Origin: Companilactobacillus kedongensis
GTDB lineage: Bacteria; Bacillota; Bacilli; Lactobacillales; Lactobacillaceae
Assembly: GCF_003946625.1 (NCBI RefSeq)
Contig: NZ_RHOR01000018.1
Coordinates: forward strand, 1-42,077
Direction: 5' to 3'
DNA length: 42,077 nt
Positions 25,711 through 34,255 of the stretch are shown in pieces. Position numbers and translations under genes: made by a program. Position 1 is the stretch's first letter. Every line of letters begins with the position of its first letter. The notes below the pieces were generated by a model. It was not told the DNA's origin. It worked only from the letters and a program-made list of their open reading frames with translations, and made no database searches.

Positions 25711-25765
25711 TTGTGAAATTGTCAAAATCTTGCTATATTAGAGGCGTGATATGAAAGCGATTTCA
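25711..25765 (+). promoter_or_regulatory. ald promoter with CcpA cre site
   Basis: TTGTGA (25711-25716) and TATATT (25734-25739) with 17 bp spacing. TGAAAGCGATTTCA at 25752-25765 fits the cre consensus and lies just after the transcription start region, typical for repression. Confidence 0.7.
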
Positions 25766-25785
25766 AATCTTAAGGAGGCACTAAA

Positions 25786-26901
25786 ATGAAAATTGGTATA
25801 CCTAAGGAAATTAAGAATCAAGAAGAACGTGTTGGTTCAACACCATCTGGAGTAGCAAATTTGGTTCGTGCTGGACACGAAGTAATTGTTGAAACAGGCG
25901 CAGGAATCGGTTCAGGATATTCTGACAGTGACTACACCGCAATGGGCGCTTCTATTGGAAGTGCGCAAGATGCTTGGAACTGCGAAATGGTTATCAAAGT
26001 TAAAGAACCCCTTAAATCAGAATACAAATATTTCCGCGAAGACTTAATCATCTATACATATCTACACTTAGCAGCTGACAAGGATTTAACAGAAGCACTC
26101 TTGAAAGCTAAAACAACTGGTATAGGTTATGAAACAATGGTTGGACCTCGTGGCGGACTTCCTCTACTTGTTCCAATGAGTGAAATTGCTGGACGTATGT
26201 CCGTACAAGTTGGTGCTCACTTCTTAGAAGAACCACATCAAGGAAAAGGATTACTACTTGGAGGCGTTCCTGGTGTTAGACGTGGTAACGTAACAGTTAT
26301 CGGTGCTGGTACAGTTGGTTTCAACGCTGCCAAAATGGCAATCGGGCTTGGTGCAAACGTGACAATTCTAGATATCAATGCACAACGTTTAGCAGAATTA
26401 GAAAACATCTTTGACGGAAAGATTCAAACATTAATGTCAAATGAACATAATATTGCTGAATGTGTTAAAAATTCCGACTTAGTTATCGGTGCTGTCTTGA
26501 TCCCTGGTGCTGTGGCTCCTACATTAGTAACCGAAGAAATGATCAAGAGTATGGAACCAGGATCTGTTATCGTTGATATTCCGATCGATCAAGGTGGAAT
26601 CTTCGAAACAAGTTCAAAAGCAACAACACATGACGACCCAATCTACATCAAACACGGTGTTATCCACTATACTGTTGCTAACATTCCTGGTGCTGTTCCA
26701 AAGACAGCTACAGAGGCTCTTTCAAGTGCAACTATTCCTTATGCTATCCAAATTGCTAACAAAGGACTGGCAAGAGCTTCCGAAAATAACACCATCTTCA
26801 CCGGAATCAATACTCATGCCGGTAATCTAACAGAAAAAGCAGTGGCTGAAAGTCTAGAAATACCATACAAGAAATATTCAGCTGATGCTAAACTCGTTTA
26901 A
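25786..26901 (+). CDS. ald: Alanine dehydrogenase
   Basis: A 371-aa NAD-dependent enzyme that deaminates L-alanine to pyruvate and ammonia (reversible). Family signatures: [20 protein letters not shown] at the start, [10 protein letters not shown] with the substrate lysine, [11 protein letters not shown] with the catalytic histidine, and the dinucleotide motif [20 protein letters not shown]. Length is normal. ATG 25786 behind AAGGAGG. It stands 2 bp before an amino acid permease gene, so import and catabolism of alanine are probably co-expressed, repressed by CcpA through the cre at 25752. Confidence 0.95.
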   Translation: MKIGIPKEIKNQEERVGSTPSGVANLVRAGHEVIVETGAGIGSGYSDSDYTAMGASIGSAQDAWNCEMVIKVKEPLKSEYKYFREDLIIYTYLHLAADKDLTEALLKAKTTGIGYETMVGPRGGLPLLVPMSEIAGRMSVQVGAHFLEEPHQGKGLLLGGVPGVRRGNVTVIGAGTVGFNAAKMAIGLGANVTILDINAQRLAELENIFDGKIQTLMSNEHNIAECVKNSDLVIGAVLIPGAVAPTLVTEEMIKSMEPGSVIVDIPIDQGGIFETSSKATTHDDPIYIKHGVIHYTVANIPGAVPKTATEALSSATIPYAIQIANKGLARASENNTIFTGINTHAGNLTEKAVAESLEIPYKKYSADAKLV

Positions 26902-26903
26902 CC

Positions 26904-28346
26904 ATGGGTGATAAGATCGATCTGAAGGCACTGTTGAATGGTAAGTCAGATCGAAAAAAGACGTTGGGATTATTTGACCTTTCCATCTTAGGGATCGGTG
27001 CCATCATCGGTACTGGTATCCTTGTTCTAACTGGGATCGTAGCCGCAACTGACGCTGGACCAGGAGTTATTTACTCCTTTCTGATCGCAGCTTTAGCAAG
27101 TGGTTTGATCGGGTTATGTTATTCCGAATTAACGACTAGTATCCCCAATTCAGGTAGTGCCTATGTCTATGCCTGGGTAACTATTGGTCAAAAAATGGCC
27201 TTCTTTGCCGGTTGGACTCTGCTTGGAGTTTATATAACGACGACTGCTACGGTAGCTAATGGTTGGACAGGTTACGTTCACTCGTTCTTACGAGAATTTG
27301 GTATCGTACTCCCGGATGCTTTAATAAAATCACCATTTAATGGTGGTATCGTAAATCTACCCGCAATTATTATGATCTTACTAGTAACGCTTATTTTGAC
27401 TCGTGGTACTAGCGAGAGTAAGGTTTTAAATAATATCTTAGTAATTGTCAAATTAGCTATTATTCTCTTATTTATCTTTGTTAGTTTGTCAGATGTTCAA
27501 CCTAAAAACTGGTCTCCATTCTTACCTTACGGAACTACTGGTGTTTTTGCTGGTGCTTCAACTGTTTTCTTCGCCTTTTTAGGATTTGACGCTTTGGCCA
27601 CCTCAGCCGAAGAAGTAAAAGACGTCCAAAAAACACTCCCACGAGCTATCATCATTTCATTATTAGTATCGACCCTACTCTATGTAATAGTAAGTTTAGT
27701 AATGACTGGAGTTATGCATTATAAGAACCTCAATGTTCCAGAAGCTATGTCATTTGTTCTGATCGAAAATGGACACGGCGTAGCTGCGCAAATTGTTTCA
27801 GGTGGTGCTATTTTAGGTATTATCGCCGTGGTTCTAGCCTTCATCTATGCTTCATCCAACATCACTATGTCCATGAGCCGTGGTGGATTTTTACCTAATA
27901 ATTTAGCAACTTTAAACAAGAAAACTGGCAGTCCCAACAAAGCTTTATGGTTGATCGGACTTGTTGCTTCGATCTGTGCTGGACTATTGGATATCAAGAA
28001 CTTAGCAATTTTTGCAAATGTTGGTTCATTGTGTGTCTTCTTCTTAATTTCCCTGATGGTTCTACTATTAAGAAGACAACATCCAGAATTAAAACGCCCA
28101 TTTAAAGTTCCCTTTGGAAGGATCATCCCTATCCTTTCAATGCTAGTTTGTGTATTCCTATTAGCCAACCTGCCGCTCAACGCTTGGCTAAATTACTTCG
28201 GATGGTTAGTGATCGGCTTAATAATGTACTTCTTCTATTCGAAGAAACATATTAAAATTGAGCTTGAAGATACAAGTACTTCAGGTAAAGGTGGTGATGC
28301 GTCTGATATTGATAAAGACGATGACGACGACGCTTTACTGGATTAG
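26904..28346 (+). CDS. APC-family amino acid permease
   Basis: A 480-aa membrane protein with about 12 segments. The first segment shows GIGAIIGTGILVLTGIVAA, the APC substrate-binding signature. The middle has FFAFLGFDALATSAEEVKD, common in the cationic amino acid/YfnA subgroup. The C-terminus is odd: a hydrophilic tail with five consecutive Asp (DKDDDDDALLD). Placed 2 bp behind ald and ended by a strong terminator. The sequence suggests amino acid uptake; alanine as substrate is inferred from the operon only. Confidence 0.88.
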   Translation: MGDKIDLKALLNGKSDRKKTLGLFDLSILGIGAIIGTGILVLTGIVAATDAGPGVIYSFLIAALASGLIGLCYSELTTSIPNSGSAYVYAWVTIGQKMAFFAGWTLLGVYITTTATVANGWTGYVHSFLREFGIVLPDALIKSPFNGGIVNLPAIIMILLVTLILTRGTSESKVLNNILVIVKLAIILLFIFVSLSDVQPKNWSPFLPYGTTGVFAGASTVFFAFLGFDALATSAEEVKDVQKTLPRAIIISLLVSTLLYVIVSLVMTGVMHYKNLNVPEAMSFVLIENGHGVAAQIVSGGAILGIIAVVLAFIYASSNITMSMSRGGFLPNNLATLNKKTGSPNKALWLIGLVASICAGLLDIKNLAIFANVGSLCVFFLISLMVLLLRRQHPELKRPFKVPFGRIIPILSMLVCVFLLANLPLNAWLNYFGWLVIGLIMYFFYSKKHIKIELEDTSTSGKGGDASDIDKDDDDDALLD

Positions 28347-28395
28347 CCCTTTCCTAGAATTTACTAGCTCTGCTGACACAAACTCGAAAAGAGTG

Positions 28396-28432
28396 AAAAA
28401 TCCATAACATTCCCCTGTTATGGATTTTTTTT
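28396..28432 (+). terminator. Terminator of the ald operon
   Basis: AAAAATCCATAACA pairs with TGTTATGGATTTTT, followed by T. Confidence 0.88.
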
Positions 28433-28514
28433 GTTGCGAAAATTTACAGATAAGGAATTGAAGATACTTCCATGCTATAATTTGTCTGTAATGCTGAAAG
28501 CTTAGGAGGAAATT

Positions 28515-28943
28515 ATGTCGAGTAATGTGGCTCACTTAATTAAAGTCGCATCAAATGAAATATCGCGCAGCGTAAATAAATTTGCGGCTAAATATGATCT
28601 TACTGGCACACAAGTTCAGATCATCGACTTTCTCACCCATATCCCTGAGAATAAAGAAACCTTTCAAAAAGATATTGAAACAGAGTTCAATATTCGACGT
28701 TCAACAGCTACTAATATTCTAAAAAATATGGAAAAGATCGACTTAATCAAACGCGAGCCGGTCAAAAGTGATTCACGTCTTAAAAAAATCGTTATTTTGC
28801 CTAAAGCAAAAGATCTGCAAGATAAAATCGACGACTTTATGAAGGAAAACGACCAAAAGATCCTCTCAACTCTGGGAACCTTTGAACGTCGTGGCTTTCT
28901 GCATGCTCTACAAAAACTACCTGAAAAGCTAAAAAACAATTAA
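28515..28943 (+). CDS. MarR-family transcriptional regulator
   Basis: A 142-aa winged-helix regulator. Helix-turn-helix at about residues 55-80 (DIETEFNIRRSTATNILKNMEKIDLIKREPVKSDSRLKKI) including the wing with D-S-R. ATG 28515 behind TAGGAGG. It is 17 bp ahead of a nucleoside hydrolase gene and shares a terminator with it, so it may regulate that gene or respond to an unknown ligand. Confidence 0.88.
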   Translation: MSSNVAHLIKVASNEISRSVNKFAAKYDLTGTQVQIIDFLTHIPENKETFQKDIETEFNIRRSTATNILKNMEKIDLIKREPVKSDSRLKKIVILPKAKDLQDKIDDFMKENDQKILSTLGTFERRGFLHALQKLPEKLKNN

Positions 28944-28960
28944 AGTGAGGTAATTAAGTA

Positions 28961-29899
28961 ATGACAAAAGTAATTATGGACTGTGATCCTGGTATTGATG
29001 ACGCCATTGCATTGACCGTTCTATTAGCACACCCCGAAAAGGCCGACCTAATTGGTGTAACTACAGTTGGTGGAAATGTTCAACTCGACTACGTTACAGC
29101 GAACGCCAAAAAATTACTAACATTTTTAGGTTCAGATGCTGAACTAGCTTCCGGACAAGCAACTCCACTAGTAAAAGAAATTGAAACTGCCAGTCAAGTT
29201 CATGGTAAGACTGGTATGGATGGATACGACTTCCCAGAAGACAGTAAAAATTATCAATTAACAAGTAATAACGCCGTTACATATCTATACGATCGTATTT
29301 CAAACTGCGACGAAAAAGTTAATATTGTCGCTACTGCACCACTAACTAACATTGCTTTGTTGTTAAAAGTTTTCCCAGAAGTTAAGAAAAATATCGAACA
29401 CATCTACGTTATGGGTGGTTCAACCCTCCAAGGAAACATCACTTTAGCTGCTGAATTCAATGCTTACGTTGATCCAGAAGCTGCCAAAATAGTCTTTGAA
29501 TCCGGTCTTCCAATTACTCTTTCAGGACTTAATTTAACCGAAAACAAAGCCTATATGACAATGAAAGAAATCGACCACATCAAAGATCTTGGACACGTTG
29601 GCGTAATGGCAAGTTCCATCATGGAATTCTACTCCGCGGCCGAATTAAGAAATGGTCACACCAAGATACCAGTTCACGATGCCTGCGCCGTTATCAGTCT
29701 GATCGCACCTGAATTATTCACCAAAAGTGAAGAATATCCAATCACAGTTTCACTAACAAACGACGAATTTCGTGGCATGACTTATCCCGACCGTCGTGTC
29801 TACGCTTCTAAAGAAAACAACATCAAAGTTCTTGAAGATGTTGATCGTGAAGCCTTCGTTAAATATATCTTTGACTCACTTCAAAGCTATGAAAAATAA
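28961..29899 (+). CDS. Inosine/uridine-preferring nucleoside hydrolase
   Basis: A 312-aa calcium-dependent enzyme that splits ribonucleosides to base and ribose. The metal site DCDPGIDDA (Asp7, Asp9, Asp13, Asp14) begins the protein. The family's VMGGS (IYVMGGSTLQGN), EFNAYVDPEAA and C-terminal HDACAVISLI are present. ATG 28961 behind GTGAGG. Base preference cannot be read with certainty. Cotranscribed with the MarR gene. Confidence 0.92.
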   Translation: MTKVIMDCDPGIDDAIALTVLLAHPEKADLIGVTTVGGNVQLDYVTANAKKLLTFLGSDAELASGQATPLVKEIETASQVHGKTGMDGYDFPEDSKNYQLTSNNAVTYLYDRISNCDEKVNIVATAPLTNIALLLKVFPEVKKNIEHIYVMGGSTLQGNITLAAEFNAYVDPEAAKIVFESGLPITLSGLNLTENKAYMTMKEIDHIKDLGHVGVMASSIMEFYSAAELRNGHTKIPVHDACAVISLIAPELFTKSEEYPITVSLTNDEFRGMTYPDRRVYASKENNIKVLEDVDREAFVKYIFDSLQSYEK

Positions 29900-29910
29900 G
29901 AACTAAAGTT

Positions 29911-29963
29911 AAGAGGAGCCATATTACACTTAATCTCACGTGTAATATGGCTCCTCTTTTTGA
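29911..29963 (+). terminator. 19-bp perfect terminator hairpin
   Basis: AAGAGGAGCCATATTACAC and its exact complement at 29940-29958 followed by TTTTT. Confidence 0.9.
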
Positions 29964-29992
29964 ATAGAGTAATTATTTTAAAAAACAAATTA

Positions 29993-30165
29993 GTAGGAAG
30001 AACTGAAAATATTCACCAGCTATGAGAGTGGCGTTATTGCTTTAGCAATTACACCACCGGACGAGTTTGAAGACTTACCATAGGTGAGGCTTCAAACCGA
30101 AGATCGAGACCAAGGCTCGATCCGGTCCGCATAGCAGGTGAATATTCTCAGTTCTGTAGACGAAA
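29993..30165 (+). repeat. Structured intergenic repeat, copy D (intact intron target)
   Basis: Outer arms ACTGAAAATATTCACC (30002-30017) and GGTGAATATTCTCAGT (30137-30152) pair in 15 of 16 positions. GCTATG/CATAGC continues the stem past an A-A mismatch. Hairpin 1 is GTGG...CCAC with inner ATTGC/GCAAT. Hairpin 2 is GTTTGAAG/CTTCAAAC with the A-G mismatch and CTTACC/GGTGAG. Hairpin 3 is GATCGAG/CTCGATC with ACCAAGG in the loop. It carries CGCA|TAGCAGG, the junction used by the introns in copies A and F. Confidence 0.85.
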
Positions 30166-30173
30166 AGACAAAG

Positions 30174-30629
30174 CTATCCTTCTACATTAACCTTTTTGTT
30201 TCGATGTAAATCTTCAATATTATCAATAATATCTTGAACAGTCAGCTTCGACATTTCATCTTCAGCCGCCTGTTGAACCCGTCTGTATGCCGCATCCAAT
30301 GTTTCCTGAATATTAGCACCAACTGGACAATCCATATTAGTCTTAGGATCAACATGCAATAGATCATGATTAGTTTCAACTGCTCTAAAAACATCTAATA
30401 GTGTGATCATATCAGCTGATCTAGCCAATTTTGGTTTAGCAGCACCAACATGACTCTCTAACAGACCGGCATTTTTAAGATTTGCCATCAATTTACGAAC
30501 CACGCTGGCATTCGCCTCAATACTTTGAGCAATATCATTACTACTGATTCTCTCATCAGAAATAATATCGATATAAGCCAAAATATGAATTGCGTCGCTC
30601 AATTTATAAGAATATTTAATGATGGTCAC
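30174..30629 (-). CDS. Rrf2-family transcriptional regulator
   Basis: A 151-aa winged-helix Rrf2 protein: YKLSDAIHILAYIDII at the start, then helix-turn-helix SSNDIAQSIEANASVVRKLMANLKNAGLLES. Only one cysteine (Cys101 in NMDCPVG) is present, so a three-cysteine iron-sulfur cluster as in IscR/NsrR is unlikely; a thiol or quinone switch would be possible. Start probably GTG 30629 close behind AGAGGAA. It follows the NmrA-type oxidoreductase gene on the same strand and likely controls it. Confidence 0.87.
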   Translation of the reverse strand: MTIIKYSYKLSDAIHILAYIDIISDERISSNDIAQSIEANASVVRKLMANLKNAGLLESHVGAAKPKLARSADMITLLDVFRAVETNHDLLHVDPKTNMDCPVGANIQETLDAAYRRVQQAAEDEMSKLTVQDIIDNIEDLHRNKKVNVEG

Positions 30630-30670
30630 TTCCTCTCTAAATCGATACTCATACTATTATACTCAAAAGA

Positions 30671-31528
30671 CTAACGATTCAAAATTTCTTTGACTGCATC
30701 TGGAAGTATTGCTAAGTTATGTCCCAATACATCAGGAAGATCAGTAGAATCAACGTTTAACTCATTGTCACGCATCATTTCTTGCATACCAACAAAAACA
30801 TCGGCTGTACCTTCATCAAATCCTGCCTTGATCATACTTTGACGATATTCATCATCTGAAACACTCTTGAATTCAAAACTTTTACCGGTAACTTCTTTAA
30901 CAGCTTGACCAAGTTCTGCATAGGTTACTGGTTTACCAGCAAATTCATAAATGTCTTTAGGGGTATCAAGTTCCATAACTTTAGCGGCAGCAACAGCATA
31001 TTCACGTTCCAAAGCAAAACCGATCTTACCTTCTCCAGCAGCATAAACGGCGTCCTGTCCAGCAGCTCCAGCCTTAAGATAGCTCATTTCATTTTCCAAA
31101 TACCAAGCATTACGCAAGAATGAATACTTTAGACCGCTCTCCTTGATCATTTTTTCTGTAGCCTTATGATCTGATGATAAAGCAGATTTAGCGTCGTCGG
31201 CCTTGGCAAAACTAGTATAAGCAATGTAACTTACGCCAGATTCTTTAGCGGCTTCGACAACATTTCTATGTTGAGTTTCACGGGAAATATCTCCACCGGG
31301 AACTGAAGAAATGAACAATAACTTGTCGATTCCCTTCAATGCTTCTACTAGAGCTTTTTTATCAGTATAGTCAGCTCGTGCAATATTGATTCCTGCTGGC
31401 AAAACCTTCTTAGCTTTATCAACATTACGAACTACAGCAGTAATGTCACTAGCACTGATTTCCTTTAATAGTTCATTAATAGCAAGTTGTCCAAAATGTC
31501 CTGTTGCAGCTGAGATTGCGTATTTCAT
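30671..31528 (-). CDS. NmrA-like NAD(P)H oxidoreductase (YtfG/QOR2 type)
   Basis: A 285-aa atypical SDR. N-terminal AISAATGHFGQLAINELL nucleotide motif, DKLLFISSVPGGD, SYIAYTSFAKADDA, and LKYSFLRNAWYLEN match the NmrA/quinone oxidoreductase 2 group. ATG 31528 behind AAGAAGG. A good promoter lies upstream and an Rrf2 regulator gene follows 41 bp downstream, which suggests a redox- or quinone-stress response. Substrate not shown. Confidence 0.85.
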   Translation of the reverse strand: MKYAISAATGHFGQLAINELLKEISASDITAVVRNVDKAKKVLPAGINIARADYTDKKALVEALKGIDKLLFISSVPGGDISRETQHRNVVEAAKESGVSYIAYTSFAKADDAKSALSSDHKATEKMIKESGLKYSFLRNAWYLENEMSYLKAGAAGQDAVYAAGEGKIGFALEREYAVAAAKVMELDTPKDIYEFAGKPVTYAELGQAVKEVTGKSFEFKSVSDDEYRQSMIKAGFDEGTADVFVGMQEMMRDNELNVDSTDLPDVLGHNLAILPDAVKEILNR

Positions 31529-31582
31529 ATTTAATTACCTTCTTTTTTAAGATTATCTGTTGTTTTATTAATTACAGGTATT

Positions 31583-31611
31583 ATCTTAACAGGGTGTTAT
31601 TTTATTGTCAA
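31583..31611 (-). promoter_or_regulatory. Promoter of the oxidoreductase-rrf2 unit with CCTGT repeats
   Basis: On the minus strand TTGACA (31611-31606) and TAAGAT (31588-31583), spacing 17 bp. CCTGT occurs three times (ACCTGTTGACA, ACCCTGTTAAGA, ATACCTGTAATT) overlapping -35, -10 and the start region; a likely operator for the Rrf2 protein. Confidence 0.6.
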
Positions 31612-31681
31612 CAGGTAAGGATATATTTTTTAGTTTGGTGTATATTGAAAATAACTAATCTCTACAATTGGGTGTCAGCGT

Positions 31682-32235
31682 ATGAATGGTAGAAAAGAAC
31701 TTTTGATTAAGTCATCACTCAAAATATAGTGGATTCTTATCAATTCCAACTTTTAATACAACTAATATAGAAACTTTAAAAAGTGAACTGAAAGATTATC
31801 TATCCATAGCAACTTGGATCAATTTTGAATATTTCGACTTTTTCATTCTCATGCTTATTAAAAATAAGTTCCAAACATGGTGTCTCTTTTCAAATTGATG
31901 ATCTCTATTCAATTTTTACTGGTGCAACTCAAGGTATGATTTTTTACCAAATTAGAAAATCACATACCAGAAAAAAAGTAGAAGTTCATGGACTCGATGA
32001 CAAAACTAATCAAGTTTTTCGAAAACTATACTCAACAAGTATTATTTCTAGTTACAAGAACGAGGATCAAACTTTATCGGTCTATATCTCAGAATCAGCA
32101 ATAAGACTGTTGGATTTGTATTCAAATATTTACTTACAGCGATTCATAGATGATTTAGACAATTTAGACTGGAATAACATTCATTTACCCGAAGAAACGG
32201 ACATCAATAACGTTATCAAACCAGACAACGAATAA
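31682..32235 (+). pseudogene. Probable frameshifted ORF of unknown family
   Basis: An open frame of 136 codons (31825-32235, TTG start without a ribosome site) reads SSKHGVSFQIDDLYSIFTGA and ends DNE. Upstream, two other frames hold protein-like pieces that join on to it: MNGRKELLIKSSLK from ATG 31682, then SGFLSIPTFNTTNIETLK and YLSIATWINFEYFDFF up to about 31846. This looks like one gene of about 180 codons broken by two frameshifts. I recognise no domain. A short real gene from 31825 cannot be excluded. Confidence 0.5.
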
Positions 32236-32273
32236 TTGCCAAATCGTCAACAAAATAATCTGTTTTAAGCAAT

Positions 32274-32289
32274 TGTTTCACATGGAACA
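32274..32289. other. Degenerate parS-like 16-mer
   Basis: TGTTTCACATGGAACA differs from the ParB site consensus TGTTTCACGTGAAACA at two positions. One such match may be chance; recorded because 32236-32481 has no gene and nothing else recognisable. Confidence 0.2.
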
Positions 32290-32481
32290 TATTGTATAGT
32301 TATCAATTTTGCAATACTAGATATAGTATTTAGCTAAAATATACCTAATCGAATTTATCTAATATGGTTTATATTTGAATTGAATAATAATCTCATATAG
32401 GATGACAATTCCACTACATTTAAAAAGCTTCACCGATCCCATTTTCCTTATATCAAACAAACCTTAACGAACAACTAGTCG

Positions 32482-32652
32482 TAAGGCATGAGAATATTTA
32501 CCGACTATGGCAGTGGCGTTATTGCTTTAGAAATTACACCACCGGGCAAGTTTGGAGACTTACCGGTTTATGGTAAGGTTTCAAGCCGAGGTACCAGGTC
32601 AAGGCTAGGACCGTTCCGCATAGCAGGTGAATATTCTCATATCTGGAGACGG
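32482..32652 (+). repeat. Structured intergenic repeat, copy E (intact intron target)
   Basis: Outer arms ATGAGAATATTTACC (32488-32502) and GGTGAATATTCTCAT (32626-32640) pair, then CTATG/CATAG. Hairpin 1 has GTGG...CCAC. Hairpin 2 has the CTTACC/GGTAAG top with the A-G mismatch. Hairpin 3 is less perfect than in other copies (GGTACCAG against CTAGGACC) and its loop is GTCAAGG. It carries CCGCA|TAGCAGG, the intron target. It ends GGAGACGG, 27 bp before the MerR-type promoter. Confidence 0.82.
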
Positions 32653-32678
32653 AAATTTTAACCATATTAAAATATCAC

Positions 32679-32709
32679 TTGACTGTAACGTTACCGTACA
32701 GTTTAAACT
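32679..32709 (+). promoter_or_regulatory. MerR-type promoter with 19-bp spacer and operator dyad
   Basis: TTGACT (32679-32684) and TAAACT (32704-32709) are spaced by 19 bp, too long for normal recognition and typical of MerR-activated promoters. The dyad ACTGTAACG-TTA-CCGTACAGT (32682-32702) fills the spacer. No MerR gene is in the window. Confidence 0.65.
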
Positions 32710-32751
32710 AAAGAAACATTAAACCAAAAAATGTGAAAGAAGGATTTTTAA

Positions 32752-34179
32752 ATGTCACATCCAAATAAAAAATTTAATAACGTTCAAGAATGGCTCGGTG
32801 TCGCTTATGGTACTGCTGACCGATTCCAAAAAGCTCAAATCGTACCATTTGAACCCAACCATGAATACAGCCAAAGCGGACCAGCATCAGTTCAACTAAC
32901 CGATCCTGCCTTTTTAAATTCTGACAAAGGTGAAGATGAAGATTGCTTAAACCTTAATATCTGGGCTCCAGATAATGTTCAAGAAAAACTACCTGTTGTT
33001 GTTTACATCCACGGTGGCGGTTGGACTTATGGCGCTAATTCTCAAGATACATCAGATTTATCTGGATTAGTCGCTAGTGGTAAAGTCATTGGTGTTTCAC
33101 TTAATTATCGTTTAGGACCACTCGGTTGGCTTGAGTTATCACAATATGGTGGAAAATTTAAAGATGCCAGTAATTTAGGATTGCAAGATATGGTCTTAGC
33201 ATTAAAGTGGATTCACCAATATATTGAATTATTTGGTGGTGACCCTAACCAAGTTACCCTTACGGGTCATAGCGCCGGTTCATTTTCACTATTAACACTC
33301 TTAGCTGTACCTGAAGCTGACGGATTATATAACAAATTGGCAGCCTTTTCCGGCTATGCCGCACGATATATCCCAGCTTGGTGGGCTGAAGAATTAGCAG
33401 ATAAAGTTTTAAAAAAACTAGATTTAACTTCACCTGAGCAGTTATTAACGGTTGATTCCAAATCACTAATTAATGCAACCAACGAATCTTTACCAACTGA
33501 CGTTTTGAAACGCGGTAATATAAACACACTTTCAATTGGAATTGTTGAGGATGAATTTTTACCAAATGGTATTTTAAAAGCTAATCCTGCTGATGTTATT
33601 AAAAGTGGAGAACATAAAGATATTGACTTAATAATAACTTCAACAACCGCTGAAGCAAGCTGGTATGCAGCTAACATTCCAGATAATGTTGATCCAAAAA
33701 CAATCGAGGCCGTGATTGATGAAATGGTTTATGATTGCCACATCCCACGCAAACAGGCCGAAACCATTGCTTTACATTGTGGAGCTGGTAAAGACTCACC
33801 TCTTAATGTCAGAACCCAATTCTTTACAGACTATAACTTCACTTTACCAGCTATTCGGGAAGCACATGATCATGCTCAAGCTGGTGGACGTGTTTATCAA
33901 CTAAGTGTTGGTCCAGCTGAAGGTTCCCCCGCTTATCATGGTACTGATATGTATGGTATTGTCGGTCAAACCGCACCTAATGCTAGTCAAGAACAACTCG
34001 ACCTCGATAAATTTATTAGTCAAACATTACTCAACTTTGCTACTGATCAGCATGAAAAATTATGGTCACCAGCTGAGCCAGACAAATTAAATATCAAAGA
34101 TATTGGTCAGAGACCATATAACGGAATTGAACATGCCAAAACTGTTCTACAACTATTTAAAGGAATTGCCCGTCCATAA
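32752..34179 (+). CDS. Carboxylesterase, type B family
   Basis: A 475-aa alpha/beta hydrolase without signal peptide, hydrolysing carboxylic esters in the cytoplasm. Oxyanion loop HGGG at 87-90, nucleophile Ser174 in GHSAGS, acid Glu301 in TTAEASWYA and His396 in PAYHGTDMYG make the triad. GEDEDCLNLNIW and SLNYRLGPLGWL are family hallmarks. ATG 32752 behind GAAGGA. Driven by the MerR-type promoter, it is followed by an MFS gene behind only a short hairpin, so the two may form a detoxification unit. Confidence 0.9.
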   Translation: MSHPNKKFNNVQEWLGVAYGTADRFQKAQIVPFEPNHEYSQSGPASVQLTDPAFLNSDKGEDEDCLNLNIWAPDNVQEKLPVVVYIHGGGWTYGANSQDTSDLSGLVASGKVIGVSLNYRLGPLGWLELSQYGGKFKDASNLGLQDMVLALKWIHQYIELFGGDPNQVTLTGHSAGSFSLLTLLAVPEADGLYNKLAAFSGYAARYIPAWWAEELADKVLKKLDLTSPEQLLTVDSKSLINATNESLPTDVLKRGNINTLSIGIVEDEFLPNGILKANPADVIKSGEHKDIDLIITSTTAEASWYAANIPDNVDPKTIEAVIDEMVYDCHIPRKQAETIALHCGAGKDSPLNVRTQFFTDYNFTLPAIREAHDHAQAGGRVYQLSVGPAEGSPAYHGTDMYGIVGQTAPNASQEQLDLDKFISQTLLNFATDQHEKLWSPAEPDKLNIKDIGQRPYNGIEHAKTVLQLFKGIARP

Positions 34180-34193
34180 TTGTTTTTTATAAG

Positions 34194-34217
34194 AAGGTGG
34201 TTATAACCGCCTTTTTT
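34194..34217 (+). terminator. Short terminator after the esterase gene
   Basis: AAGGTGGTT and AACCGCCTT pair across a 2-nt loop, followed by TTTT. Short, so partial read-through into the MFS gene is likely. Confidence 0.6.
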
Positions 34218-34255
34218 ATTTGGTTCAAATAGATTTCAAAGGAGAAAAACAAGTT

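Noticed and set aside
32274-32289. parS centromere-like site
   Set aside because: Two mismatches to the consensus and no parAB or origin genes nearby; kept only as a low-confidence feature.
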